Positions 11,193 to 23,542 of a stretch of DNA of 64,000 bases are shown here, piece after piece (within the stretch, counting starts at the first letter, position 1; every line of letters begins with the position of its first letter). The notes under the pieces are model-generated. The model searched no databases, had not been told where the DNA came from, and worked only from the letters and a program-made list of their open reading frames with translations. The position numbers and the translations under genes were made by a program. The DNA is taken from contig JASSKH010000023.1 of NCBI GenBank assembly GCA_031763025.1, positions 310,001-374,000 on the forward strand, written 5' to 3'. Source of the stretch: Macrocystis pyrifera. Lineage: Eukaryota > Sar > Phaeophyceae > Laminariales > Laminariaceae.

Positions 11193-13083
11193 TTTGTAGG
11201 GCCGATATCTTCTGCATCGCGCTGGCAGGGAAGCGGTAAAACCGCCGCGCAGGCAATCCACAGGCTTGCGTTGAACCCCTCCTTTTCCAAATGCCGGGAC
11301 CCGGCGGGGGGAGGAGGCGGACGCGGGGGAGGGGGGCACGGGGGCCCTGGGGGAGGGCCAGGATTCGGAGGGCCAGGGTTCGGAGGGCCGGGATTCCGTG
11401 GAGGGCCGGGATTTTTTGGAGGGCCGGGCGGATTCAGAGGCGGCCCCGGCCCTGCAGGGATCTTTCTCTTGAGACCGGGATTCGGCGGTCGGCGTGTGGG
11501 CCCGATGGGAGGACCATGGTGCTGCTGGCCCTTTTTGTGCGTGGTGGTATTTGTTATTGTTGCGTCGGTGGGCATATCGCTGATTCAGACTCTGGTGGAC
11601 TGCTCGACGACGTATGACGAGAACGGCAACGGACCATACACGGTGAGACCCTCCACGGCCCCGACATGTTTCGCTCTAACCCTAGCCCTAAGCCATATTG
11701 TACTGCTGTAGTACCGCACGTGTATGCGGCATGCGAGCAGTGATTGGTGTTGTCGTGGGCGACAGTGTCGCAAAGGACGGGGCTTGGACGGACATGTCGT
11801 TACAGTACTTGTTGCTGAAAATGTGAACGGTTTTGTTGTTTTTTTTTTCCTCATGGTTTTTCCTGCAGCAACCCTCGCAACCATTGGTGGAGTTGAACGA
11901 CCTTTCGAAGTATGCTATTCGAGGTTAGCGCGGAGGGTGCGCGGTGTTGGTGGTGGTTGCCGGATAGCGCTTACGTCATGCCAGCCGATCGTTGATGTTC
12001 TTCCTGGGACCGCAGAAACATAGCCGTGTGTGTGGTGGGACGGGGAAGAGTGTGCAGAAAATGTGAAAACTCTCGGAAGCTAAAATAAAACAACATACAC
12101 CGCGCCGCCGTGTGTGTTTGTTTCGTCACTGCGCTGGTTTTAACAGTCTCAAGCCACCTGCACCGAGTACGAGGCCATCTACGCTTTGGGTGTCGGTATC
12201 TTTCTACTCTGCTGCTGCTGCTTCCTAATACGCCCAAGGTGAGGTTACAGACTACTTTGGGCTTCGTCGCTATGGTCGACTACATGGACGGCTTACCCTC
12301 TCTTGCACAAATTTGCCGCCTGTGCCGTTGGTAACCAAGCGCATCGCATGTGCTCGTACCAGTATAGTAGACGAGTATTGCTCTGTGCGTTAGTATAAAC
12401 ATGTTACTCGTAACTATTGTACGGCTTGGCTGTACATTGCGAGAAAATGGCCGTATCCCGCCACAGGGCAAGGTGCCCGTGATGGGCACACACCGAGGTA
12501 CTGCTGTTGCAATAGTCAAAATTGCCCGCCATCGGGATTTTTGGTTGGCGTTTTCGAGTAAAAAAATGGTGACATCGACGCGGCCTCGCTGTGCCCAACT
12601 CTGAATATTGTGAATGCGCCTGCTCACGATGGACGGCTGCATGCGGCATGCTTAGAGGGATGCACTAAGGCAAGGCCGAACCGGGCGAATGATGGTTTGT
12701 ATATACAGTACGTTCGAAATGAACTATCGGTCCCGCCTTTCTCGCGCCACAAACATGACAGTATATATATGTAGATAGGCCACGGGTGGAGCCGTGCCCG
12801 TACCTCTAGTAGGTATAAACGCCTGATGGTGGGTGCGACCCCTTTTCAACGTGACACCCCCGGCATTTCAAGTCAACCAAATCACCATGTCGAACCTTCT
12901 ACATGAATCAATGAAACTGCTTACCTATCGAATCCCAGGGGAGGAGAGTACGAACCCCAGGATGGCTCGTCAGGTGAACGGCAACCCATGCTGGCGACAG
13001 AGGCCCCCCCCCCGGCAGCCGTATACGCAAGCGCCGTCGCTGCTCCACCCAAGGTGATGAAACAGTTGCTGAAGTTCATGTGA
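11193..13083 (+). CDS. Novel Gly/Pro-rich protein with two membrane segments
   Basis: Four exons join in phase: 11193-11642, 11869-11923, 12154-12238 and 12939-13083 (TGA), giving 244 codons in this model. Donors are GTGAGA, GTTAGC and GTGAGG; acceptors include TTTTTCCTGCAG. Exon 1 encodes a glycine/proline-rich tract of GGPGF-like repeats (11310-11460), then a cysteine-aromatic membrane segment (GGPWCCWPFLCVVVFVIVAS) and the start of a polar loop. Exon 2 gives a short acidic linker. Exon 3 gives a second membrane segment with four consecutive cysteines (IFLLCCCCFLI). Exon 4 gives a Pro/Ala-rich tail. Predicted topology: both ends on the same side, with a loop of about 45 residues. No family is recognised. 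An upstream exon is likely because a strong acceptor precedes 11193. The exact acceptor of exon 3 is uncertain. Confidence 0.6.
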
Positions 13084-13089
13084 TATTAT

Positions 13090-16080
13090 ACCACATCATA
13101 TACAATACGAAAGAGTCTTGTAGAACCCCCTTTCACCCCCACGTGCTCTGGCGTATTTTGTTTTGAAGTATTGTAACGTCATCAACTGGAGGGGCCGGCG
13201 TGCAATATTTGAAGATCCCCTCTGCCTCTCCTTTTTCCCCCCTCTATCCGTTTCTTTCTCTGCGTGTAAGTTTCCCGCTAGAGTTGTTGATACCTTATTG
13301 CCTTTTTATGCGCTTGATGTTGACGCGCGGTCCATATCGCTAGCTTGCGATAATGCCAGTATCGATAGTGGCCTACTTGCGTGTGCGATACGTATGACGA
13401 TGTCGGTGCGACGAGTTTATCTACGGCCAGGTAGCACTTCGCTACTGTAAATGCTTGTCACGTTAGAGCCGGACTGTAACCCTAAGAGGTATTTATCACG
13501 GCAACCAGGAGTTGATCGATATAACCAGGCGCGGACACCAAGCAAACGAACCCGCTTCTAGGCACTGCTTGTTTGCTAAGTGCCTGAAGCAGTGCGGTTA
13601 TGCGGAGAGTGAAATAACAAGGCAAGCGTGACGGCACATGCCAACCGTGATCACGTCGTTTGCACACGGCGTGAGCATGGACTGGGTAAGAAAACGCGGT
13701 GCATTTGAACAACGCCGCTGTCCCCGGAGTCCAGAAGGCGTGTCTTGTCCTGACGGCAGAGCCTACGATACACCACTCTGCCCCATAGTATAAGGACGGG
13801 TGTTTCACTAGTTTTTCGAGCATACGGTGCCTATAGACAATGGTATGCTAGTACAGCGTCGTAGGCTCCGCTAAAAAACAGGCAACCTGGACTTTCGCAC
13901 CCGCTAATAGTGAGACGTGACCTCTTTAACTCATTTCGCTTCCGCGGCTTTCTCTTTACGCCCGTTGATGTGGCTCGCTGACCGCCGCTTTCTGCTCAGC
14001 CTCCAGCGGCAGAGTATCAGACCACAGGAAAGGTCTATGGCCGAGCGTGATGAAAGAGGGATGGGCGAAAACCCTGCTACTGTCTGCCTCTACAGCTGTG
14101 CTCCCCGAGGTGGCTGCGGTACATGTAGTACAGTTTGGCAGCGAGAACATGGGTTTTGTCCTGTGTCGAGGGTACACGGCATAATTGCCGCTGTTGAACG
14201 AGGGGAATGTTGATGCAGCATATATCGTAGGCCATGTTGAAGGAGGGCTGCGGCCCGATGCCAGTATGAACGAGCACGACAGGAGATGCAAACTGCGGCA
14301 GTATTAATAGGAGTGTACCTGTGGGTACTGCAATTTGCGTCTCCAGGCGTGGATCGAAGCACGGGGCGGTTGTTGTTGATGTGCGCTTTTAGGGATGCTG
14401 ACAGGGGCACTGGCGTTGTGTGCCTGATGGCATTCTCGGTGAGAGGCGCACTGTCATTTTTTGGAACGGAATTATATGTACCGGGTTCAGCAGTTCAGTG
14501 AATACCCTCCAGCACGGCAGTCCAACGTTTGCAGTACAACTGTTTGTTTGATGCAGTTTTTCTCTCTTTGTCGCTCCCTTTTGACCCACTCGACAAGGCG
14601 GATGGCACAGTAGTGGGTGACATGTCGATTCCTTGCAGCACATATTTTTGTCCGCAGACATAAGCACCGGACAGAGATCAACGTGGATGCACCGTAGGGC
14701 CCCCATCCCCATACATACGTAGCGTTATTTGCTGCAGTTGTATTGTGATCTCAATTTTTTTCACGTTTTACGTGTTTTCCACTGGGATTGCGGAAACCGT
14801 AACCCAGGGCATTTGCACAAATGTGATCGGTTTGTGGTTTGTGGTCTATCAGTTTGTGGTGTGTGATTGTGTCACCCCCGAGTAACCTAGAGCTTCGCCA
14901 GGAACGATCGTCTCGACATGTATGCCATGGCATCGAGACGATGCCCTGCATCTTGAGTAGTATATGTGGCAAACCCTACTGTAACACTGGCTTGGGCTGG
15001 AGCTAAACCCCAACAGCTTGAAGAGCGCTTGCACCACATGATTTGTTACCATAGCACATGGAAATCAGACAACCCACGTACTGCTGTGTAGGGTAGTTTG
15101 GACGTTTTGGGTCATATGTAAGTACCTAACTGATCTACAGTACACACAAATATAATATACTTACCGTACCTCAGTAGAAAGACCTCGGGCGATCGAGCGG
15201 TCCCAAGCACTGCGGGTGGCGGTTCATGAAGAGTATCTGCCGCACGTTTAGTTGTCGGAATCCGTGTAGGCCGAACTTTCATGCCCTGAGATGTCCGACA
15301 TTTGCTCGGGTGTATATCGTAGCAATTTGAACAGGTAGCCTGAAGCCTAACCATGACGGAAGTGGTGGCAAATATTCCAGGCATGATGGCACATTTAGCA
15401 TGCTAATCATGGCAAGGTGTGGCGAAGGCCATTGTCGGCGATAAGCGGGGGAATATCGAGGTGGACGCCCTACCTACACGGGTAGATTCGACGCCAACGG
15501 CTATCAATAGCAGTAGCAGCGGCGGCAAACCTTAGTCGATAAACGCCATCTCCGTTCGTGGCCTACGCAGTAGCTCCTGTTCTCTTGAAGCCCAGGCTAT
15601 CCAATTTTATGGACGGCGAGTAAACTGTCGGCGTGGTCCGGTAGGATTCCGGTGCATGTCGAGTGTGAAGGTCGATGCAGTGTAAGAGAGCAGAACAGAA
15701 AATACGGTCACAATTTTTTTATCGGCGGGGCGTGTCTATGGTACACTGCGTGCGTCTGGCCGCCATTGACCTTTCAAGTGTGCCGGTGGCCGTGTTTGTG
15801 GAGGAGAGCCGCACAGTTCCCGGCCGGCGTGCCTACTACGTATTGCGCGATTTGTTTGCCATCTACTATGAAAAGATTTCAAGCTTGTTTAAAGAGTTTT
15901 GCCCGGTTCGCTCATCACTTCATCCTATCGGGAATGCATGTACCCCATGTCCAGAGTGGTGGCATGAGCGGGAGTGTCGCGTTTAGTTGGTGAGGCAGAC
16001 GCAGACGGTATCAGTGGTATACGGCCGTCACGATGGTGGCACATGGGCGCACCGCACAATGGCAGGCTTTTCCTTGGCGG
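13090..16080. other. Mostly unassigned sequence
   Basis: No gene can be supported. A perfect 10-bp stem with a 16-nt loop lies at 14907-14942. One plus frame at 15735-15986 has protein-like codon usage (listed separately). Confidence 0.4.
15735..15986 (+). CDS. Orphan open frame with protein-like composition
   Basis: The frame from the ATG near 15738 to TAG at 15984-15986 has G/C-leaning third positions and a balanced composition: a hydrophobic/charged segment with VPVAVFVEESRTVPGRRAYY, then FAIYYEKISSLFKEF, then a Cys/Trp-rich end. No homologous family is recognised and no splice signals define it. It could be a decayed exon or chance. Confidence 0.2.
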   Translation, partial: SMVHCVRLAAIDLSSVPVAVFVEESRTVPGRRAYYVLRDLFAIYYEKISSLFKEFCPVRSSLHPIGNACTPCPEWWHERECRV

Positions 16081-16089
16081 TCCGATCAC

Positions 16090-16620
16090 GGTGCCGGGAA
16101 CGTTCATGAACCCTCATAGCACTGGCATGGGACTGCCATGGGAGTATGAACTGCCATGGCACTGTTATTATGGCAGGGCGATGGCGATGCCATGGCAGCG
16201 CCAGTAGTTGCCATAAACGTCGCCGCGACAGTTCGGTGGCAACGCCGTGGGAGTGCCGTGGGCATGCATGCCGTGGGGCTGTCGTGAGACCGCCACATAC
16301 TCTGACGGCAGTTTCATGGTGCGTTCATGACACCCCCTCATTGGGGTTTTTGTAGCGTCTCATGACACGTCGCGACAACCCACGGACAGTTCTATTGCAG
16401 TCCACATGGCAGATTCGAAGAACTGTTCAAATACTCAAGGAAAACGGTCCGGGAGCCGGTTAACGTTAGTGGAAGCACAAATATTCCATCCGAGTGTAGG
16501 GACGTGCGTGCAATCGAAGCCCATCGAAGTGCATGAGGGCGCATGAGGTGCGATGGAAGCCCATAAAATTGTCATGAGCCTTCTTGGAAGTGTCATGAAA
16601 GCCCACGTACGCCCTGTCCT
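16090..16620. repeat. CCATGG/CATGA-rich degenerate minisatellite, outlying part
   Basis: Words such as GCCATGG and GAAGCCCAT recur every 10-25 bp (16120-16300 and 16490-16620). They match the unit of the larger array at 17.5-18.9 kb. Separated from it by about 0.9 kb of non-repetitive sequence. Confidence 0.6.
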
Positions 16621-17514
16621 GGAAACTTCCGTAGACGGTCATTGCCAAATTTAAAGGATGAAAACCTCCCTTCCGAATGTGTTCGGCAGAGCAGAAAGAG
16701 GAGAGGGTGCTGACCCCGACTATGCTTGCGGTACCTTCTTAATTCGCCAGGCAGAGCAGAAAGAAAGGAGGGTGCTGACCCCGACCATGCTGCATACTCA
16801 TAAGGCGTTGGTCACGCCGATTTTCGAAGTACTTTCTGTGGGAGCAGTGTGGATTCGCCAATGCCGAAACATTGGGACCCGTACTCGTAGTATAGTTTTA
16901 TCTCAAGACTGCTCTAGCTCTGCTATTACAGCAGGGCACGGCGAACATACAAAAACCATATACCCCCATGTGTTTACACACCATATCTGGCTCTGATTAC
17001 TACGTATATGTACCACTCTGTCCACAAATATAGAGACCATTTATATTATATTATTTAATGTAGAAGTCCCTTATATTTAGGAACAAATGGGTAGAACTCC
17101 TACGCACGAGTGTAACCATTTTGCTACGGCGAAAATGACCTACTGCTGTGCGAGCATATATATCAGGTGGGGTTGGGTAGTGCTTTTGTGGCCCCATCTC
17201 TACAGCGTAGCGGAAAGAGAGCCCCTCCCCTCGGCGCAATGCAAATATCGCATGCACAATATCTTCCTTGAAGCGACACCCGCGAAGGGTGTATACCAGG
17301 CCAGATTGCTTCGGTGTAGTGCACACCGTCGTGTCAGGAATTCACGGAGGGAAGGTCGGGCGATGGGCAATCACGTCTACTGTAGGTCTCGAGTTGTGCA
17401 ATCATCGTGGGCGCCTTCAGCGCCGGCACGCTCCTCTTCAACTCGAAAGGTTAAGACCACAGCGTAGCGAAGATGCGTCTGCTTTATTTGGTCTATATGG
17501 GTGCTTTGGCGCGG

Positions 17515-18890
17515 CTTTCATGGTGCGTTCGTGGCCATTACATGAAAGAGTTATGTACCTCTTAATGGGTGTACCATGGAAGGTCAATTCAAACACCGTA
17601 GAAGTCCCGGAAGCATGACGGAAGCACCATGGAAGTCAAAAGGATACCAACAATGTACCGAGGAAGAACCTTGAAAGACCAACGAAATAAACCATCTTAG
17701 AAACCCAATGCCAGTCCCATGGAAGCACCTATCCAAGCACCACGAACGGCAGCAGTGAAAGCGCGTACACCACGGAATAAGCACCGTAACCGTTCCATGG
17801 ACGCACCACGGAAGTCCCATGGAAGCAATATTCAAGTCTTATGAACGCACCATGAACGTGCCGTGAATTCCATGAAAGTGCCATGGGAGAAATTGAAGTG
17901 CTTATACCACCATGGATTTGCATCCAGCACCACGGAAAAGCCATCGAAGCACCATGGAAGACTTATGAAAGCACCATGAGACCACATTTAGTAAAAGGTG
18001 TACTGTTGTGCTACTGTGGAAACAAACAAAAACACCAGGAAAGGCCGATGGTGCTTTCATGATATTTTGATGGGCTTCCGTGGTGCTGCCGTGATGGTTC
18101 TGTCTGGTGATTACACGCTGTTTGCATGGCGCTTCCATCTTTCTTTCAGATCGATTTCATTGTGTTTCGGTTGTGCTACCGTTGGGCTTTCACGGTGCAT
18201 CCTGTTCGGCGTATGTATGTGCTTCAATTATGGGCTTTGCACTTTTGTTTTTTCTATACTGTTTCCATTGCTTCCATGGTGCTTCCATGGAACTACCCTT
18301 GTTCTTTCATGGGACTTCAATGTTTTGCTTCTATGGGGCTTTCATGGTACATTCATGGTGCCTCCGCGGGACTTCGGCGGTGCTTCCATGGTGCTTCTAG
18401 GGGAGACTACGAAAGAAAGGACTTTCATGGTACCTCCGTCGTGCTTTGGTGCTTGCACAGAGTAATCCCATGATGTGTCCATGGTGCTTCCATGGCAGTG
18501 GCGTGGTCGCTTCCATCCGGTGGTGTATGAGCTTCCATAATTCCCATGGTGCGTCTATAGGGCTTCCATGGGCAACCCATGGTGTTTCCGAGGGTCTTTC
18601 ATTAGGGTTCCACAATGCTTTCACGATATGGTCATGGCAACTTACAGTAGTAGTGAAAAGATCGTGGTGCTTCCATTACGCTTCCATGCTGGTTCTACGG
18701 GACTTCCATGGTTCAACTTTCAGTGTCCCTCGATGGTGCTCCCATGGTGCTTCTATGGTGCTTCCGTGGTTCTTCCACGGACAATCACATGGAGTTCCAT
18801 GCCGCGTCCATGGTGTTTCCATGGTGCTTCTCTGGTATTTCCAGGAAACACGCGTGATCTTTCCAGGAAACACGCGTGATGTTTCCATAG
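17515..18890. repeat. CCATGG minisatellite with an orientation switch
   Basis: From 17560 to 17990 the degenerate unit reads like AAGCACCATGGAAGTCCATG. From 18030 to 18885 it reads as the reverse complement, like GCTTCCATGGTGCTTCCATG. The switch is centred near 18000, where ATGAAAGCACCAT and ATGGTGCTTTCAT face each other about 70 bp apart. The whole is therefore a very large imperfect inverted repeat made of short tandem units. Open frames across it (His-Gly-Ala-Ser or Trp-Cys-Phe rich) are artefacts of the unit. Confidence 0.75.
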
Positions 18891-18899
18891 CATGACCAC

Positions 18900-20930
18900 G
18901 CCTGCACAACCACATGAAAAACGCGCCAAGGTACTACACCCATAGCGAGCAAAATAACGCCAAGAAGACATCACTCTATCAACCGGAGCAGCAGAGGGTG
19001 AAAGGTGTACCTGACTCTTGCTGCCTAAGAATCGGCATAGGCACCGTCGGAAACGAGCAGATTAACGGAGAGGGTATGGGTGGGCGTAAACATGCGGTGG
19101 TACCAGAGACATTCGTCCTCCATCGCGGGATAAATAAAAATACGGCTGAAGCCAGCTCGCGCGGGGTGTGTGGATCCGAGGGCATAAGGATAAAGAGTGA
19201 TATACTGTCGAAGGCGTGCGTCTTTGTCTGGGTGGAAGGATCGGACCTGGGAAGATGCTCACGTGAATAGGAAGAGCGAACAAGATTTTATCAACATAAA
19301 TCGCGCAGAAGTTTCGTAGGAGAAGAGCTGGGAGCGCGACAGCGAGGCCAGAGGAGCTCGCAGCGGAATTCTACGTGAAAAAATCGTACGTACATACTGT
19401 AGATACTTGTGTTTTGCCGTGCACGTAAATCTGTTCAAAATATATCGTCGTATTGAAATTTATAGCTGGAACCGATGTAACGCGAAACATGAAGATAAAG
19501 CATCTACCTGTCATCAATGCCTCTACAGGACAGGTGCTCGCCGAGAGATGAGGCATTAACTTGGCAAAATACTCGCCAATACGCCGCTCACGGATTGTTT
19601 GTAGATACGATGTTCACCGACAGGCGGCCGCCCACCGACGGACCGCTTGTTGTGCGAGTATGAGTACAGGTGTATATCGTGTTTCGTACTCTGCCACGCT
19701 GACACTCAACGTACGAGTATATAAGGTGCATATTCGTAGCTGGATCCATAGTGGCTTCGAAGACGAGCTTTCAGCCAACTCATGGAGCCCCACAATCACG
19801 GCACACCAGCATAGAGGAATTGACGAGACCGGCCGTCTGCGTCCCGGCTAGCGATACTCGAGGCCGTACGGGGGTAAATCGTTTGGGATTGACCGGATGC
19901 AGAAGTGAAAACAATAATGGCCAGAGTCAATCCTGACACGACTTCGCAATAAGATGTACGACCCCAGTTCAGGCAGACAGACGGACAGGCGAGAGAAGAT
20001 ATTATTCCGTAATAGAATTTGCATAATCTTATCACAGGAATACATGTTACAGCGAGGGGCGCCAGGGTGAATGGGTTAAAGCATTGCGACTGACTGTAGT
20101 GACCAGCGTTATGATGAGGATAATACGGCGCGAGACAACTTTTTTTCTGATCAGTGTCAAGCGTCGGGTCTATATGTATGACCAGAGGGTAAGCTTTGAT
20201 TCATTAGCTCCCTAGACGCATTGTATGAAGAGTAGGGAGGACCCCCGGTGTGGAGACACCTTCGGTCCCGGGTAAAGAGACAGTAACTAACGAGATTCCG
20301 GGAACACCCGCTGGGTCAGTGTTCACTAAACGCTATAACAAGTGAGCGGAAGAAAGTCAAACCTAAGTGATCTGCGATACCCGTCCTATCTACCCCCAGC
20401 CCCTTGGGCCCTGCCTTGCCCGTTTTGCCCGTTATCGTGTCTGGTTCGTAGTTGATTGTTAACTCTGGCTGCTTGTAACTACCGCCTTGCATCGATTCAG
20501 TTTCTGCGTTAACCGATCCTCCCTGCACGAGGGCGCTTCTCTATTAACTCTCAAACAAAAGGTGACCCGGCCTCAGAGATCTAACTGGCGCAGGTCCTTT
20601 GCAGAGTCTGAGAGCCGTACCCTGCTGCATAATGTACGTGGCATATAAATGTGCAGGCAACAGCCAAAGCTGCGCACGGTCGTAAACAATCGACGGGAAT
20701 TGCCAGAATTGTAGATGGAACGAACAAAGTATGCCCATTCTAGTGTTGTCTTGTACGCCTTGTATTTCGCCCTGACCACCGACCCCCTACGTGATGGGGT
20801 GCACGCTATAAAAGGTAAACTACCTCGCCTAGGGCAAAGTGATATCCGCCTCAAAATGTGGCCTCAAGATCTCCAATTCAAAAGTATTTGGTGGCGACGG
20901 AAACCTAAGAGTAGACTAAAAGTAGTAATT
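18900..20930. other. No supported gene
   Basis: Several short open frames, none with domain, signal or splice evidence. A CCCCCGGTGTGG / CACC hairpin-like stretch lies at 20240-20275. Confidence 0.4.
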
Positions 20931-20939
20931 TTTATCGGA

Positions 20940-21372
20940 GAGCCTTTCGTTCATAATTTCCGTTTTTTTTTTTCGCGCAATTTTTTAGTCTTCCAGATTT
21001 TCCTGATTTTCTTTTCCAAATATGTGAAATTTAACAAATATGATTTTTTTGATTCTGGAGAATTTCACGAATAGTGACAGAACGCCTCCATATAGTGATA
21101 CATATCTCCAATTATTTCTAAACTTTGGAAATTGTGGAAAAATATTCTTAAATCGGAGAGCTTTTTTTCCATAATTTCCATGTTTTTTTCGCGCAATTTT
21201 TCAGTCTTCCAGATTTTCCTGACTTTTTTTTCCCAAATATGTGAAATTTAACAAACATGATTTTTTTGCTTCTGGAGAATTTCACGACTAGTGACAGAAC
21301 GCCCGAATATATTGATACATATCTTCAATTATTTCCAAACTTTGGAGATTGTGGGAAAAAATCTCTCCGATA
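20940..21372. repeat. Tandem duplication, ~218-bp unit, two copies
   Basis: AT-rich unit starting AGAGC(C/T)TTT at 20940 and again at 21158. It contains TTCCAGATTTTCCTGA, AATATGTGAAATTTAACAAA and CTGGAGAATTTCACGA in both copies. Copies are about 90% alike. Non-coding. Confidence 0.8.
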
Positions 21373-21399
21373 AGAATGAACCTAATAGGAACAGTACGA

Positions 21400-22960
21400 G
21401 TCCACCTTTCGCTGCAATTTTACTTTACTATGGTTACAGTTGCTCTTTCACAATTCGAAAACACAACTTCTCAGTCGTCCAATTGACGTCATGACCACAT
21501 CAACGCCATCTTTATGTCCAGCATAATGTGTTTCATGTGCCTGCATTGCAACGGCACGTCTTCTAACTCGGGTAGCACTTGAATGCCAGAAACTCGAAAC
21601 GTCGTAGGCATTCTGTTCTTGTTGAACTGTAACACGGAACTGGCGTGCAGACTTGAGAACGTTACCGACTGTGATGCAATTATATCACGTGTTAATCTGT
21701 TTGTTTTAGCCGTGTATCACAGCGATGCTGCCCCTGCGCTCCTGCCGAGTTTGAGGGGTGTGGGTGTGGTTCTGTGGATGATTTGCTTCCTAGCGACATC
21801 ACACACATGGACTTTCGATGCTAGCTTGAAGCCGACCGCAAGCCATCACACGTTTTCGCACTCGAATGACATGACGCACGAATATCATCTTTATAATTGG
21901 TCGATGGTGCTGTGCACTGCTGTCGACAGTCTTGTGTTGAAGGGAACGCCAACTACCCACCCACGATGAAGTAGAGTAGTTTGATACAAATGTCCGAAGC
22001 GGGAACATGGAGAAAACAAGCTGGCAGAACTCAAGAGGAGCGGGTTCTGGAGGTTGAATCCACAGTTGGCACATACGTATGGCGACTGCGGAAATTTCAG
22101 TGTCTCATCCTACTCTAAGATGACACTTTAACCCTTCATTCGTAGTGGTTGAAGTCCCAAACTCGGAATGACGTTCGCATCACCGCCATTTTATGTTGAC
22201 TGTTGACACCAAACAGAACTTGTCCTCTTCACGGCGTCGCGAAAATGCTCGGGTCAAGGCATGGCCAGCATTTCTCGCTGCAGGATCTACCATCCGCTTC
22301 AAATACTTTTTCTCGAAAAAACGAACCAGGTACGTAGAGAGGAACGGACGTGAAGCAGAGAGATGCCCCGAAAACAAAGGCCAACGATATATAGGAGGAA
22401 CGGGTGAGTAATGTTTTTTTTCGTTTCAAGAATTCTGACGATTGTACTACATGAGAAAACTACAGAACATACAACAACCATGACCGCATGGGGAACCAGA
22501 CCTAAATCGATGCAGCGTAATGCCGCAGTGATTTGTGGGCACATGATGATCACATGTCAGGTTGCCCCAGTGGCCAAACGCGATGCTGAGTGGGGGCGGA
22601 AAAACTGTCAAGTATGACAATTAGAAAAACGATGCGACAAAACGTCGAGCAATTTATTTGAAAAATTAAACGATGCGAGAGACAAAACCAATTTACACAT
22701 TTTCGCCCCCACGTATCTCGTCAATGTCCTCTTCAAACTACCACCAGTGGCCTTATGCCCTTTGTGTCTACACGCACTGTCAGCGGCGCTAGCCAGGGCG
22801 TTAGTGCAAAGCTGCATCGCTGGCTCTTAAGTATACGTGCGGAAGGGGGTCAACACAATGACCCACTCTGTCGAACGCAACCTTCTAGGAACGGCCGGTG
22901 GCACTACTACACCGTTGGGTCACCAAATATCGACCATATTATAACTTTCCATCTCTGTCT
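21400..22960. other. No supported gene
   Basis: Short frames only. This stretch lies just beyond the stop codon of the minus-strand kinase gene and may include its 3' UTR and terminator. No polyadenylation signal could be assigned with confidence. Confidence 0.4.
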
Positions 22961-22970
22961 TCCCTGCCGC

Positions 22971-23542
22971 TTAATCCGTTTTCAATGGAGCCAACACGCC
23001 CGCGCCATCACGCCCTTGACCGTGCGGCATGTCTTTATACTCGGCCTTGCCCAACTCTTGTTTCAACTCCTCAATACTACTCGTACTGTTTTCCCGGTCC
23101 TTCTGCCTTTCGACGCCCACAGGTATCTCGGCATCGCTGCAAGGAGCCTTTCCAATTACCACCCCAGCAGCAGTAGGTAAGTCCCTGCGAACGAAATTCC
23201 CCGCAGGTTCGACTCCGCTGCCCAAAACCTCTCCCACGGTGGAGGGATATCTGTCGTCTACCGGCGATGGTCTCGCCACATCTAGATTGTCGCCGGTCTC
23301 TGCTGGTTCTACAATTGCAGCGCGCGTGGAGGACGGTCTTGCGATCTCGCCATCGCTGCGGCTTGAGGGTTTGCTCGCCCTGCCCTCTGGAGGCTGCCTG
23401 TTCAAGGCCTTCTCGTTATCCTGTTGCTGATGGTCGTTTGCCGCTCCCTCCGCCTTGTCTTGGCGACTGATAGTATCGCTTGTATCGCGCAAGAGCTGTC
23501 GCAGGAACTTGCGGTCTTGTCTGCTCTTCATTGCTTGCGCCA
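22971..23542 (-). CDS. Probable last exon of the ABC1 kinase gene (charged C-terminal tail)
   Basis: The previous exon ends in phase 1 at 24960 (donor GTGAGT). This segment begins after a pyrimidine-rich acceptor (CCCCTTGTGACGCAG), and its first two bases complete the codon. It encodes about 189 residues, polar and probably disordered (QDRKFLRQLLRDTSDTISRQ, then Gln/Pro/Ser-rich and acidic stretches), to TAA at 22971-22973. ABC1 proteins usually end soon after the TYNILD region, so this tail would be an extension. The alternative is read-through of exon 13 to a TAG at 24829, adding 43 residues, with this exon belonging to another gene. Confidence 0.5.

Noticed and set aside
17998-18473. Long frames rich in His-Gly-Ala-Ser or Trp-Cys-Phe
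   Set aside because: Produced by the CCATGG minisatellite unit in different frames.
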